A stretch of 64,000 nucleotides of DNA from Lientehia sp934351765 (GCF_052118925.1 NZ_JBQKGG010000001.1:1-64000), one strand, 5' to 3'. Counted from the stretch's first letter, positions 33,167 through 40,706 are shown. A program made the numbers and translations. Notes: generated by a model not told the origin, from the letters alone.

Positions 33167-33826
33167 ATGATTATGCACGATTTCGAGTATGTTCCAAAAG
33201 AAGAATGGAAACCGATTAGAGATGAACTTTTTGAAATTATCCACAGATTACAAAACGAAGTAAGAGATGATTTTACTTTTCAATATCATTTTGTGGGCAG
33301 TAGCAAACGAAATATGATAACTCGTGACCGAAAATCTAACGAGGGTTTTGACTTTGATGTAAATATTGAAGTGAATGATCCGGACGAAGATTATTCTGCC
33401 GAAGAAATCCGAAACATTCTTCGTAAAGGTCTCGATAAAATCATTAATCCCTATGGATATTCGATTTTCGGATATGATTACACCGAAGATTCCACCCGTG
33501 TTCTCACCATCAAAGTAAAAGATGGAGCCAACTCTTGTATCTTGTATAGTTGTGACTTTTGTATTATATATGAGTGTAGCGATGGACGGCAACAATATAT
33601 TCGCTATAACAAAGAACAACACAGTTATTCGTGGGAATATCAGCCCAAAGGGTATTATGCTCTACCGAACAAAATTGAGTGGGTTAAAAAACATAAACTG
33701 TGGCAACAAGTCAGAGATAATTACATAGATAAGAAGAATACAAACACTGATGATAATAAAAAGTCTAGATCAATTTTTGCTGAAACAATTCATCAAGTCT
33801 GTCAGCAAAATGGATATTATCGATAA
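33167..33826 (+). CDS. Nucleotidyltransferase-fold protein of unknown function
   Basis: A 219-residue soluble protein. It carries the pattern of the DNA-polymerase-beta nucleotidyltransferase fold: FVGSSKRNMIT (Gly-Ser at 44-45), then FDFDVNIEV with Asp62 and Asp64, and a third acidic residue in SCDFCIIYE (Asp130). These three acids normally hold two metal ions. The C-terminal part (KIEWVKKHKLWQQVRDNYIDKKN ... SRSIFAETIHQVCQQ) is helical. It could be a tRNA- or protein-modifying nucleotidyltransferase, an antitoxin-type MNT enzyme or a distant oligonucleotide cyclase; none can be proved here. It lies in an AT-rich mobile remnant and is followed by a zinc-ribbon membrane protein gene 22 bp later. 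Confidence 0.6.
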   Translation: MIMHDFEYVPKEEWKPIRDELFEIIHRLQNEVRDDFTFQYHFVGSSKRNMITRDRKSNEGFDFDVNIEVNDPDEDYSAEEIRNILRKGLDKIINPYGYSIFGYDYTEDSTRVLTIKVKDGANSCILYSCDFCIIYECSDGRQQYIRYNKEQHSYSWEYQPKGYYALPNKIEWVKKHKLWQQVRDNYIDKKNTNTDDNKKSRSIFAETIHQVCQQNGYYR

Positions 33827-33848
33827 CAAAAGCGGAGGATAAGTTATT

Positions 33849-34139
33849 ATGTATTGTAAAAATTGTGGTAGAACTGTAGATGATACTTCATCATATTGTA
33901 ATAACTGCGGAGCACGGATTGATAATAAGCCAAATGCCGATGTTTCTGAAGATAGTTCAAGTTTGGGATTCGCTATCTTGGGATTTTTTATTCCGATTGT
34001 AGGTTTCATCCTCTTTCTCATATACGAAGAAAAGAAACCCAAACGAGCTAAGTATGCAGGCAAAGGTGCCTTGATTGGCTTTATTACTAAAATTGTTTTA
34101 AAAATCATTTTTGTAATTCTTGCTGTTTCGTTTTTTTAA
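33849..34139 (+). CDS. Zinc-ribbon membrane protein (frame ends early at a T7 run)
   Basis: A 96-residue protein: an N-terminal zinc ribbon (MYCKNCGRTVDDTSSYCNNCG with four Cys) and two hydrophobic segments (LGFAILGFFIPIVGFILFLIY and a terminal IGFITKIVLKIIFVILAVSFF) separated by a basic stretch, EEKKPKRAKYAGKG. The reading frame stops right after a run of seven T. One T less would continue it for another 52 codons (see 34141-34293). The full protein may therefore be longer, with this gene subject to slippage or already broken. It is 22 bp after the nucleotidyltransferase-like gene and probably in one transcript. Confidence 0.65.
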   Translation: MYCKNCGRTVDDTSSYCNNCGARIDNKPNADVSEDSSSLGFAILGFFIPIVGFILFLIYEEKKPKRAKYAGKGALIGFITKIVLKIIFVILAVSFF

Positions 34140-34140
34140 T

Positions 34141-34293
34141 AATATATCAAATGATATTGAATCTAATATACCTGCAATTGGTGATGTGTTTAGAGAAGAA
34201 ACGACAGATAAAATTTTAGAAAAATATGTTGACGGTTCTTTTGGAGAATTACATATTATATCCGGTTGGTCTAACGATGAAGATGATGATTAA
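34141..34293 (+). other. Out-of-frame coding extension of the zinc-ribbon gene
   Basis: In the +1 frame relative to the zinc-ribbon gene a clean stretch of 50 codons reads NISNDIESNIPAIGDVF, REETTDKILEKYVDG and SFGELHIISGWSN, ending DEDDD-stop at 34291-34293. It has no start codon or ribosome site of its own. The amino-acid pattern looks like real coding sequence and joins the gene upstream if the T7 run at 34131-34137 is read as T6. Confidence 0.55.
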
Positions 34294-34296
34294 AAT

Positions 34297-34334
34297 AACG
34301 ACGGCAGTGAGATACTAATCTCACTGCCGCCGTT
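34297..34334. terminator. Bidirectional terminator between the zinc-ribbon gene and tnpV
   Basis: AACG-A-CGGCAGTGAGAT pairs with ATCTCACTGCCG-C-CGTT around ACTA, then GTTGTTT. The left flank AAAATA gives a T-rich tail in the other direction. A stem of about 16 bp. Confidence 0.75.
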
Positions 34335-34339
34335 GTTGT

Positions 34340-34716
34340 TTAGGTATAAATTATATCGTGGTATACGATTTCTGTGGCTCTGCTGCGGATGCTATTCATC
34401 CGAGCTACCCACTCCATTTGATTGTCTGCTTTGAGTTTTTCCGTCACGCCCTCACGCTCTGCCATCTGTTTTACGAGCCGAAAAAAAACAACTCCTCAGC
34501 CTGCTTGTCAATGTCAGCGAGATAGACATTTAACTTGCCGCTTGTAAGCAGATTGACATATCGCACCTTGTGATGATGATTCTTAATATATCTCAAATGT
34601 CTTTGTCCCCATACACCAATCTCAACTTGTTCTTCATTGGGTAAGGTTAGAGTGGGAATGAGATAACCGTTTTCCTCACGATAAGTGCCACCCATTTGTT
34701 CAAATAATGATTTCAT
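34340..34716 (-). pseudogene. tnpV: TnpV transposon-encoded protein, frameshifted
   Basis: The minus strand encodes MKSLFEQMGGTYREENGYL, then IPTLTLPNEEQVEIGVWGQ, RHLRYIKNHHHKVRY and NLLTSGKLNVYLADIDKQAEE, the typical start of TnpV. The frame then meets a run of eight T and stops after FFFGS. In the next frame the usual C-terminus continues: RLVKQMAEREGVTEKLKADN, MEWVARMNSIRSRATEIVYH, DIIYT-stop at 34340. The expected join (AEE-L-F-F-RLVKQ) would need T6, so the run appears expanded by two. The start at 34716 has GGAGG 8 bases upstream. TnpV is an accessory protein of Tn4451-like mobilisable elements; its biochemical role is not established. Confidence 0.8.
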
Positions 34717-34885
34717 TGCAGTTTCCTCCAAATATAAATTTAAGATTATTTTTGCAATATACCGTACCGATTGTCTTTACCACTTGTTTTCAAAACCTTC
34801 GTTACAGCACCTCATCATTCGGCTGTTTCCTGTTTTTTTCAGCGTGTATTCTTTGCGTTTTTGGAAAATCTGGTGAATGAAGGGC

Positions 34886-34914
34886 TTGACATATACCCTG
34901 TAGGGGTATATAAT
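34886..34914 (+). promoter_or_regulatory. Copper-controlled promoter of copA with CsoR-type operator
   Basis: Perfect TTGACA (34886-34891) and TATAAT (34909-34914) with a 17-bp spacer. The spacer and box edges form an inverted repeat, TATACCC ... GGGTATA, centred on TGTAG (34891-34911). This is the form of CsoR-type copper operators placed between -35 and -10. No csoR or copY gene is in the window. The 230-bp region between tnpV and copA holds nothing else I can identify. Confidence 0.78.
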
Positions 34915-34961
34915 AACGACAGTTAAAGAAAACGGACCAACAGAAACCGGAGGAAACGAAG

Positions 34962-37481
34962 ATGGAACAATATACCGTGACAGGAATGAGCTGTGCGGCC
35001 TGTGTGACCCGGGTGGAAAAGGCAGTTGGAAAGGTGCCGGGTGTTACGTCCTGCTCAGTAAGCCTTTTGACAAATTCCATGGGCATCGAGGGAACGGCGT
35101 CTCCCAGTGAGATCATTCGGGCGGTGGAGGAAGCAGGCTACGGCGCTTCGAAAAAAGGGGAGGAACAGGCTGCGAGAGGAGCAGAAGCCTCGGAAGACGC
35201 GCTGAAGGACCGAGAGACACCGATTCTCAGACGGCGGCTGATCGCATCAGTGGGATTTTTGCTGGTGCTTATGTACTTTTCCATGGGTCATATGATGTGG
35301 GGCTGGCCGCTGCCGAAGTTTTTTGAAGGAAATCATGTGGCCATGGGACTGGTCCAGCTGCTGCTGGCAGGGATCGTCATGGTCATCAATCAGAAGTTTT
35401 TTATAAACGGCTTTAAGGGGCTGATCCACCGTTCGCCCAATATGGACACGCTGGTAGCCCTCGGCTCCGGCGCATCATTTATATGGAGCGTCTACGCCCT
35501 GTTTGCCATGACAGATGCGCAGGTGCACGGCGACATGGCCGGTGTCATGACTTATATGGATGAGTTTTATTTTGAATCGGCAGCCATGATCCTGGCGCTG
35601 ATCACCGTTGGAAAAATGCTGGAGGCAAGATCCAAGGGAAAGACCACGGATGCGTTAAAGAGCCTGATGAAGCTGGCTCCCAGGACGGCAACGCTTGTAC
35701 GGAACGGAAAGGAAGAAGCCGTTCCCATCGAACAGGTAAAGCAGGGCGATATTTTTGTAGTGCGGCCTGGAGAAAATATCCCCGTGGACGGTGTGGTACT
35801 GGAAGGAACCAGCGCGGTCAACGAATCGGCACTGACGGGAGAGAGTATTCCGGTGGACAAGGTCCCCGGAGATCCGGTTTCGGCGGCAACCGTGAACCAG
35901 TCTGGCTTTATCCGCTGTGAGGCGTCCCGGGTGGGCGAGGATACGACCCTGTCCCAGATCATCAAAATGGTAAGTGATGCGGCTGCGACAAAAGCGCCCA
36001 TCGCCAAGGTGGCCGATAAGGTTTCCGGCGTGTTTGTGCCTACCGTGATCTCCATTTCCGTTGTGACGATGGTCGTATGGCTCATTGCCGGGCAGAGCGT
36101 TGCCTATGCGCTGGCAAGAGGGATTTCTGTTCTGGTCATCAGCTGTCCCTGTGCACTGGGGCTTGCAACACCGGTGGCCATCATGGTCGGAAACGGCATG
36201 GGGGCCAGGAACGGAATCCTGTTTAAGACAGCTGCCTCCCTGGAGGAAACCGGAAAAGCACGGATCATTGCATTGGATAAGACTGGAACTATTACAAACG
36301 GTGAACCAAAGGTTACCGATGTGATCCCCGCAGAGGGCGTAAAGGAGCAGGAGCTTTTACAGTACGCTTATGCGCTGGAGAAAAAGAGTGAGCATCCGCT
36401 GGCAGGGGCTGTCACGGAAAAGGCCGGAGAGCTGGGGCTTTCGGCGGCAGAGGTCACAGAGTTTAGAGCACTCCCCGGAAACGGACTGTCAGCAAAATTG
36501 AACGGAAAAACGCTTTTTGGCGGAAGCATGACCTATATGAAGGAACAGACGGCAGTTCCGGAAACGCTGGAGGCGCGGATCCATGCCCTTTCGGAGGAAG
36601 GAAAGACGCCGCTGCTGTTCAGCTTCGGAGAACGGTTCCTCGGTGTCATCGCCGTAGCGGATGTCATCAAGGAGGACAGCCCTCAGGCCGTGAGGGAGCT
36701 TCAGAACATGGGGATCGAGGTGGTAATGCTGACCGGGGACAATGAGCGTACAGCCAGAGCCATCGGAGCCCAGGCCGGTGCAGACCGGGTAATTGCGGGT
36801 GTTCTTCCTGACGGAAAGGAAAGCGTGATCCGGGAATTAAAGAAAAAGGGCAGTGTCATCATGGTCGGTGACGGGATCAATGATGCGCCGGCGCTTACCA
36901 GAGCGGATATCGGAATCGCTATCGGAGCAGGAACCGACATTGCCATTGATGCGGCAGATGTGGTACTGATGAAGAGCCGGCTTCTCGATGTTCCTGCAGC
37001 AGTCAGGCTGAGTCGTGCAACCCTGAGAAATATCCATGAAAACCTGTTCTGGGCATTCTTCTATAATGTCATCGGAATCCCGCTGGCAGCCGGTGTCTGG
37101 ATCCCGCGCTTCGGCTGGAAATTGAACCCCATGTTCGGGGCGGCGGCCATGAGCTTATCCAGCTTCTGTGTGGTATCGAATGCACTGCGGCTTAATTTCT
37201 TCAATATCCGCAGTACAAAAAAAGATAAAAAAAGAAAGCAAAAACAAAAAGAGAAAAAGGAGAACAATGCGATGGTAAGGACAATGAAAATCAACGGTAT
37301 GATGTGCGGACACTGTGAGGCAGCTGTAAAGAAAGCACTGGAGGCAGTTCCCGGTGTGGAAAGCGCAGAGGTAAGCCATGAGGCGGGAACCGCAGTCGTA
37401 ACGTTAAAGGAAGAGGTTGACAATGCGGTATTGAAAAAAGCGGTCGAGGATAAGGATTATACCGTAACGGGAATCGAATAA
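34962..37481 (+). CDS. copA: Copper-translocating P-type ATPase with C-terminal CopZ-like domain
   Basis: An 839-residue P1B-type ATPase. The N-terminal heavy-metal domain has GMSCAACV (Cys11, Cys14); about eight membrane segments follow; LTGESIPVDK is the actuator motif; SCPCALG (Cys395-Pro-Cys397) is the metal pathway; DKTGT holds the phosphorylated Asp439; GDGINDAPAL is the hinge. Uniquely, a lysine-rich linker (about residues 748-766) leads to a second heavy-metal domain at the C-terminus with GMMCGHC (Cys782, Cys785). It exports Cu(I) from the cytosol. Promoter and operator indicate copper induction. GGAGG lies 7 bases before the ATG. An internal ribosome site can start the C-terminal domain alone (next entry). 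Confidence 0.94.
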   Translation: MEQYTVTGMSCAACVTRVEKAVGKVPGVTSCSVSLLTNSMGIEGTASPSEIIRAVEEAGYGASKKGEEQAARGAEASEDALKDRETPILRRRLIASVGFLLVLMYFSMGHMMWGWPLPKFFEGNHVAMGLVQLLLAGIVMVINQKFFINGFKGLIHRSPNMDTLVALGSGASFIWSVYALFAMTDAQVHGDMAGVMTYMDEFYFESAAMILALITVGKMLEARSKGKTTDALKSLMKLAPRTATLVRNGKEEAVPIEQVKQGDIFVVRPGENIPVDGVVLEGTSAVNESALTGESIPVDKVPGDPVSAATVNQSGFIRCEASRVGEDTTLSQIIKMVSDAAATKAPIAKVADKVSGVFVPTVISISVVTMVVWLIAGQSVAYALARGISVLVISCPCALGLATPVAIMVGNGMGARNGILFKTAASLEETGKARIIALDKTGTITNGEPKVTDVIPAEGVKEQELLQYAYALEKKSEHPLAGAVTEKAGELGLSAAEVTEFRALPGNGLSAKLNGKTLFGGSMTYMKEQTAVPETLEARIHALSEEGKTPLLFSFGERFLGVIAVADVIKEDSPQAVRELQNMGIEVVMLTGDNERTARAIGAQAGADRVIAGVLPDGKESVIRELKKKGSVIMVGDGINDAPALTRADIGIAIGAGTDIAIDAADVVLMKSRLLDVPAAVRLSRATLRNIHENLFWAFFYNVIGIPLAAGVWIPRFGWKLNPMFGAAAMSLSSFCVVSNALRLNFFNIRSTKKDKKRKQKQKEKKENNAMVRTMKINGMMCGHCEAAVKKALEAVPGVESAEVSHEAGTAVVTLKEEVDNAVLKKAVEDKDYTVTGIE
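37272..37481 (+). CDS. Possible internal start: free 69-residue CopZ-like copper chaperone
   Basis: Inside copA and in the same frame, AAAAGGAG at 37255-37262 lies 9 bases before an ATG (37272) that would give a 69-residue protein starting MVRTMKINGMMCGHCEAA. That is the size and layout of stand-alone CopZ chaperones, including the metal motif and the GVESAEV turn. The stretch just before it is A-rich and encodes almost only Lys/Gln/Glu, typical of an untranslated spacer made readable. Likely reading: an original copA-copZ pair became fused and the copZ start may still work. Not proven from sequence. Confidence 0.5.
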   Translation: MVRTMKINGMMCGHCEAAVKKALEAVPGVESAEVSHEAGTAVVTLKEEVDNAVLKKAVEDKDYTVTGIE

Positions 37482-37565
37482 GACCGAACGGGAGAAGTCG
37501 ATGAACCCCGGAGCACTCCGGAAGAATCTGACCGTTTTTCAGAATTACTGAAACAGTATTCCGAA

Positions 37566-37620
37566 GAGACGCATGCTTTCGACAAAAATAGACACGTTTT
37601 TGTCGAGACCCGCGTCTCTT
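37566..37620. promoter_or_regulatory. Hairpin with two inverted Spo0A boxes, also a possible copA terminator
   Basis: TTCGACA (37578-37584) is an exact reversed 0A box and TGTCGAG (37601-37607) is a near match on the other strand. Together they form TCGACAAAAA ... TTTTTGTCGA, nested in GAGACGC ... GCGTCTC, which is followed by TTTTCC. The element can act as a terminator for copA and as a Spo0A-binding site just upstream of the spo0A promoter. Confidence 0.55.
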
Positions 37621-37625
37621 TTCCG

Positions 37626-37655
37626 TTGCCGCATACGGTTCCTTCCAAGTATAAT
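37626..37655 (+). promoter_or_regulatory. Promoter of spo0A
   Basis: TTGCCG, an 18-bp spacer, perfect TATAAT at 37650-37655. It lies right behind the pair of 0A boxes, as in autoregulated spo0A genes. The leader to the ATG at 37788 is about 125 bases and contains repeated GCCGC/GCAGG stems without a recognisable motif. Confidence 0.5.
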
Positions 37656-37787
37656 AAAGAGGTATTTTTTTGCCGCAGGAGATTCCAGGCAATTCCCTGC
37701 GCGTAAAAGGCAGGAATGTGCAGAGCTGCATTCGTTTATACGGAAAACCGCAATTTGCCGGCGGTTCCGGGAATAGGAGGAGTAAAA

Positions 37788-38582
37788 ATGGCAAAATTAC
37801 AGGTGGCAATTGCCGATGATAACGAAAGAATCGTCCAGCTTCTTGACAACATCATCAGCCATGATCAGGAATTTGAGGTAATTGGAAAGGCGAATAACGG
37901 AGAAGACGCCTACAGCCTGATCCGGGAAAAACAGCCGGATATTATGCTTCTTGATATCATTATGCCGAAACTGGATGGATTATCGGTGATGGAAAAGGTC
38001 GGGAAAGACGAAAAGCTGAAGAAAAAGCCGGAGTTTATTGTGATCACGGCCATCGGGCAGGAGCGGATCACCGAGGATGCGTTTCAGCTTGGTGCATCCT
38101 ATTATATCATGAAGCCCTTTGATTCCGATATGGTGCTGAACCGGATGAAGCATATCGGGAGAAGCAAGACCTACGGAGCGGAGAGCAGACGGATCGCTCC
38201 TTATGAAAAGAAAGAACAGTACATCGAACGAAACCTGGAAAGTGATGTGACAAACCTGATCCATGAGATCGGTGTACCGGCTCATATCAAAGGCTACACG
38301 TATCTGCGGGATGCCATTATCCTGTCGGTATCCGACATGGAGATGTTAAATTCCATCACGAAGCTTCTGTATCCGACCATCGCGAAGATGCACCAGACAA
38401 CACCGAGCCGCGTAGAACGTGCGATCCGTCATGCCATTGAGGTTGCATGGAACCGCGGAAAGATGGATACGATCGATGCCCTGTTCGGCTATACGATCAA
38501 CACTGGAAAAGGAAAGCCCACCAACTCGGAGTTTGTGGCGCTGATTGCCGATAAGATTCGGCTGGAGTACAAGAATAAGTAA
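37788..38582 (+). CDS. spo0A: Master regulator of sporulation Spo0A
   Basis: A 264-residue response regulator. The receiver domain has IADDNERIVQLL (Asp10, Asp11), the phosphorylated Asp56 in MLLDIIMPKLDG, and YIMKPFDSD with the conserved Lys. The C-terminal DNA-binding domain holds the recognition helix TTPSRVERAIRHAIEVAWNRG. In Clostridia it is phosphorylated directly by orphan kinases. The start at 37788 has AGGAGGAGTAAAA before it; the longer frame from 37716 lacks family similarity. Its usual neighbour spoIVB is 6.4 kb upstream, separated by unrelated genes. Confidence 0.96.
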   Translation: MAKLQVAIADDNERIVQLLDNIISHDQEFEVIGKANNGEDAYSLIREKQPDIMLLDIIMPKLDGLSVMEKVGKDEKLKKKPEFIVITAIGQERITEDAFQLGASYYIMKPFDSDMVLNRMKHIGRSKTYGAESRRIAPYEKKEQYIERNLESDVTNLIHEIGVPAHIKGYTYLRDAIILSVSDMEMLNSITKLLYPTIAKMHQTTPSRVERAIRHAIEVAWNRGKMDTIDALFGYTINTGKGKPTNSEFVALIADKIRLEYKNK

Positions 38583-38634
38583 CAGGAAATTGCAAAAGAA
38601 AGGGAAATCAGACGGCAGACGAAAGGAAAACTGC

Positions 38635-38663
38635 TTCCCATTTTCAGACAAATCGAGTATAAT
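38635..38663 (+). promoter_or_regulatory. Promoter for glgA
   Basis: TTCCCA, a 17-bp spacer, perfect TATAAT, about 50 bp before the glgA ATG. Confidence 0.5.
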
Positions 38664-38713
38664 AGAATTCAGAGGGTTTTTGAGAAGGAAAATCTGGATC
38701 TGGAGGTAGAAGC

Positions 38714-40150
38714 GTGAAGAAGATATTATTTGCAGCATCAGAATGTGTGCCGTTTATAAAAACAGGCGGTCTGGCAGATGTTGTTGGATCTCTGCCGAAA
38801 AACTTTGATAAAGAACAGTATGATGTACGGGTGATCCTGCCGTATTATCAGTGCATTCCCGCGAAGTTTAAGGAACAGGCGAAGTACCTGACCAACTTTT
38901 ATATGAACTATATGTGGGAGGATCGCTATGTAGGATTGTTTGAAATAGAATATGAGGGCGTTCTCTTTTATTTTATCGACAATGAATGGTATTTCAGCGG
39001 AGACCGGCCTTATACGGATATGTATTTTGACCTGGAGAAGTTTGCGTTTTTCTCGAAGGCAGTTCTTTCTGCACTTCCGGTGCTGGATTTCCGGCCGGAT
39101 ATTATCCACTGCCACGACTGGCAGACCGGCCTGATTCCGGTGCATTTGAAGGACAAATTCCAGGCAAACCCGTTTTATCGGGGGATCAAGTCCATCATGA
39201 CCATCCATAACCTGAAATTCCAGGGCGTATGGAGCGTGGATGTGATCCAGCGGATTTCCGAGCTTTCAGATTATTATTTTACACCGGATAAGCTGGAATC
39301 CTATAATAACGGAAATATGTTAAAGGGCGGAATTGTTTATGCCGATAAGGTGACGACGGTAAGCAATACGTATGCCCAGGAGATCAAGATGCCGTTTTAC
39401 GGGGAAGGACTCGATGGCTTAATGCGGGCAAGAAGCAGTGATCTCTGGGGAATTTTAAACGGAATCGATTACAAAGAGTATGATCCGGAAGCAGATCCGC
39501 TGATCCCTCAGAATTATGATGCCAGAACCTTCCGGAAGGAGAAGGCGAAGAACAAGACGGCGCTCCAGCAGGAGCTGGGACTGGAAGTGAATCCGAAAAA
39601 GTTTATGATCGGAATCGTATCCCGTCTGACCAGTCAGAAGGGACTGGATCTTGTACAGTGCGTCATGGATCAGATCTGTTCCGAGGATCTTCAGTTCGTG
39701 ATCCTGGGCACCGGTGATGAGAAGTATGAAAATATGTTCCGCCACTATGACTGGAAGTACGGTGACAGCGTTTCCGCCAATATTTATTATTCGGAAGCCA
39801 TGTCCCATAAGGTTTATGCGGCCTGTGATGCATACCTGATGCCCAGTCTCTTCGAGCCCTGCGGTTTGAGCCAGATCATCAGCCTGCGCTACGGGACGGT
39901 GCCGATTGTCCGGGAGACCGGCGGCCTGAGGGATACCGTGGAGCCGTATAACGAATACGAAAATACCGGAACCGGTTTCTCCTTTGCAAACTACAATGCG
40001 CATGAGATGCTGGGAAGCATTCTCTATGCAGAGCATGTATATTATGACCGGAAACGGGAATGGAATAAAATCATTGACCGGGGCATGGCGAAGGATTTCT
40101 CCTGGACCAGCTCGGCCAGGAAGTACGAGGAGCTTTACAGTGTTCTGTAG
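38714..40150 (+). CDS. glgA: Glycogen synthase (ADP-glucose type)
   Basis: A 478-residue GT5 glycosyltransferase: KTGGLADVVGSLPK near residue 15-28 binds ADP-glucose, HCHDWQTGLIPVHL lies in the N-terminal domain, and SRLTSQKGLDLV with MPSLFEPCGLSQIISLRYGT in the C-terminal domain. It elongates alpha-1,4-glucan. It stands alone without glgB, glgC or glgD in the window. Glycogen build-up before sporulation is common in Clostridia, so a place next to spo0A may be meaningful. AGGTAGAAGC precedes the ATG. Confidence 0.94.
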   Translation: MKKILFAASECVPFIKTGGLADVVGSLPKNFDKEQYDVRVILPYYQCIPAKFKEQAKYLTNFYMNYMWEDRYVGLFEIEYEGVLFYFIDNEWYFSGDRPYTDMYFDLEKFAFFSKAVLSALPVLDFRPDIIHCHDWQTGLIPVHLKDKFQANPFYRGIKSIMTIHNLKFQGVWSVDVIQRISELSDYYFTPDKLESYNNGNMLKGGIVYADKVTTVSNTYAQEIKMPFYGEGLDGLMRARSSDLWGILNGIDYKEYDPEADPLIPQNYDARTFRKEKAKNKTALQQELGLEVNPKKFMIGIVSRLTSQKGLDLVQCVMDQICSEDLQFVILGTGDEKYENMFRHYDWKYGDSVSANIYYSEAMSHKVYAACDAYLMPSLFEPCGLSQIISLRYGTVPIVRETGGLRDTVEPYNEYENTGTGFSFANYNAHEMLGSILYAEHVYYDRKREWNKIIDRGMAKDFSWTSSARKYEELYSVL

Positions 40151-40706
40151 AAAGAAAAAGCCTGTGGATTTTCATCTTCACGGAGAAGAAAAACGGCAGG
40201 CAGAGGAATGGGTGAAGAATGAAACCTGGGTTGTCAGAGAAGCCTACCAGGACGATGAGACATATATGATGTGCGTGAAGGATATCATGGAGAATCCGGT
40301 GTTCCAGTCCATGGATCAGTTTATCCAGCATGGAAATACCACCACAAAGGCACACTGCATCCAGGTTTCCTATATGAGCTACTGTATCTGCCGGAAGTAT
40401 GGGTGGAATTATGAAGCGGCGGCGAGAGCCGGTCTGCTCCACGATCTTTTTCTTTATGACTGGCATACGGCAAAGAATCATATCCACGGGTTTACCCACC
40501 CGCGGGTTGCCATGAACAACGCGAAAAAACATTTTGATCTGACGGACCAGGAATTGAATATTATCCTGCGCCATATGTGGCCGTTGACGCCGATCCCGCC
40601 CAAAAGCCGGGAAGGTATGGTCATCGTATATGCAGATAAATTCTGCGGGATCCATGAAGTGTATGGACGGATCCGCAGTGCCTTCCGTCGGACCGCCCAG
40701 GCATAG
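40140..40706 (+). CDS. HD-domain protein (predicted phosphohydrolase)
   Basis: A 188-residue HD-superfamily protein. Metal-binding pattern: the His in KAHCIQVSYMSYCICRKYG, the HD pair in AGLLHDLFLYDWH and later His in HGFTHPRVAMNNAKKHF and LRHMWPLT. The substrate may be a nucleotide or phosphorylated metabolite; unknown. The start is uncertain: GTG at 40140 has GAGGAG 7 bases upstream and overlaps glgA by 11 bp, which I prefer; an ATG at 39984 would overlap glgA by more than 160 bp in another frame. Coupling to glgA suggests co-expression. Confidence 0.78.
   Translation: MFCRKKKPVDFHLHGEEKRQAEEWVKNETWVVREAYQDDETYMMCVKDIMENPVFQSMDQFIQHGNTTTKAHCIQVSYMSYCICRKYGWNYEAAARAGLLHDLFLYDWHTAKNHIHGFTHPRVAMNNAKKHFDLTDQELNIILRHMWPLTPIPPKSREGMVIVYADKFCGIHEVYGRIRSAFRRTAQA

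Larger units (their letters stand above)
32641..34740. mobile_element. AT-rich remnant of an integrative element
   Basis: This stretch differs from its surroundings in base composition (visibly AT-rich, AAA/AAT/TAT codons). It contains a decayed minus-strand coding remnant, a nucleotidyltransferase-like gene, a zinc-ribbon membrane protein gene and a frameshifted tnpV, a gene known from mobilisable transposons of the Tn4451 type. No integrase, relaxase or clear att repeats are visible. The outer limits are estimates: a large hairpin at 32648-32710 on the left and the start of the copA leader on the right. Confidence 0.55.

Noticed and set aside
33167..34139. Reading the nucleotidyltransferase-like and zinc-ribbon genes as a CBASS defence system
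   Set aside because: Only the fold-level motif is visible; there is no recognisable CBASS effector, E1/E2 or TRIP13-type ancillary gene. Kept as a lower-level hypothesis only.
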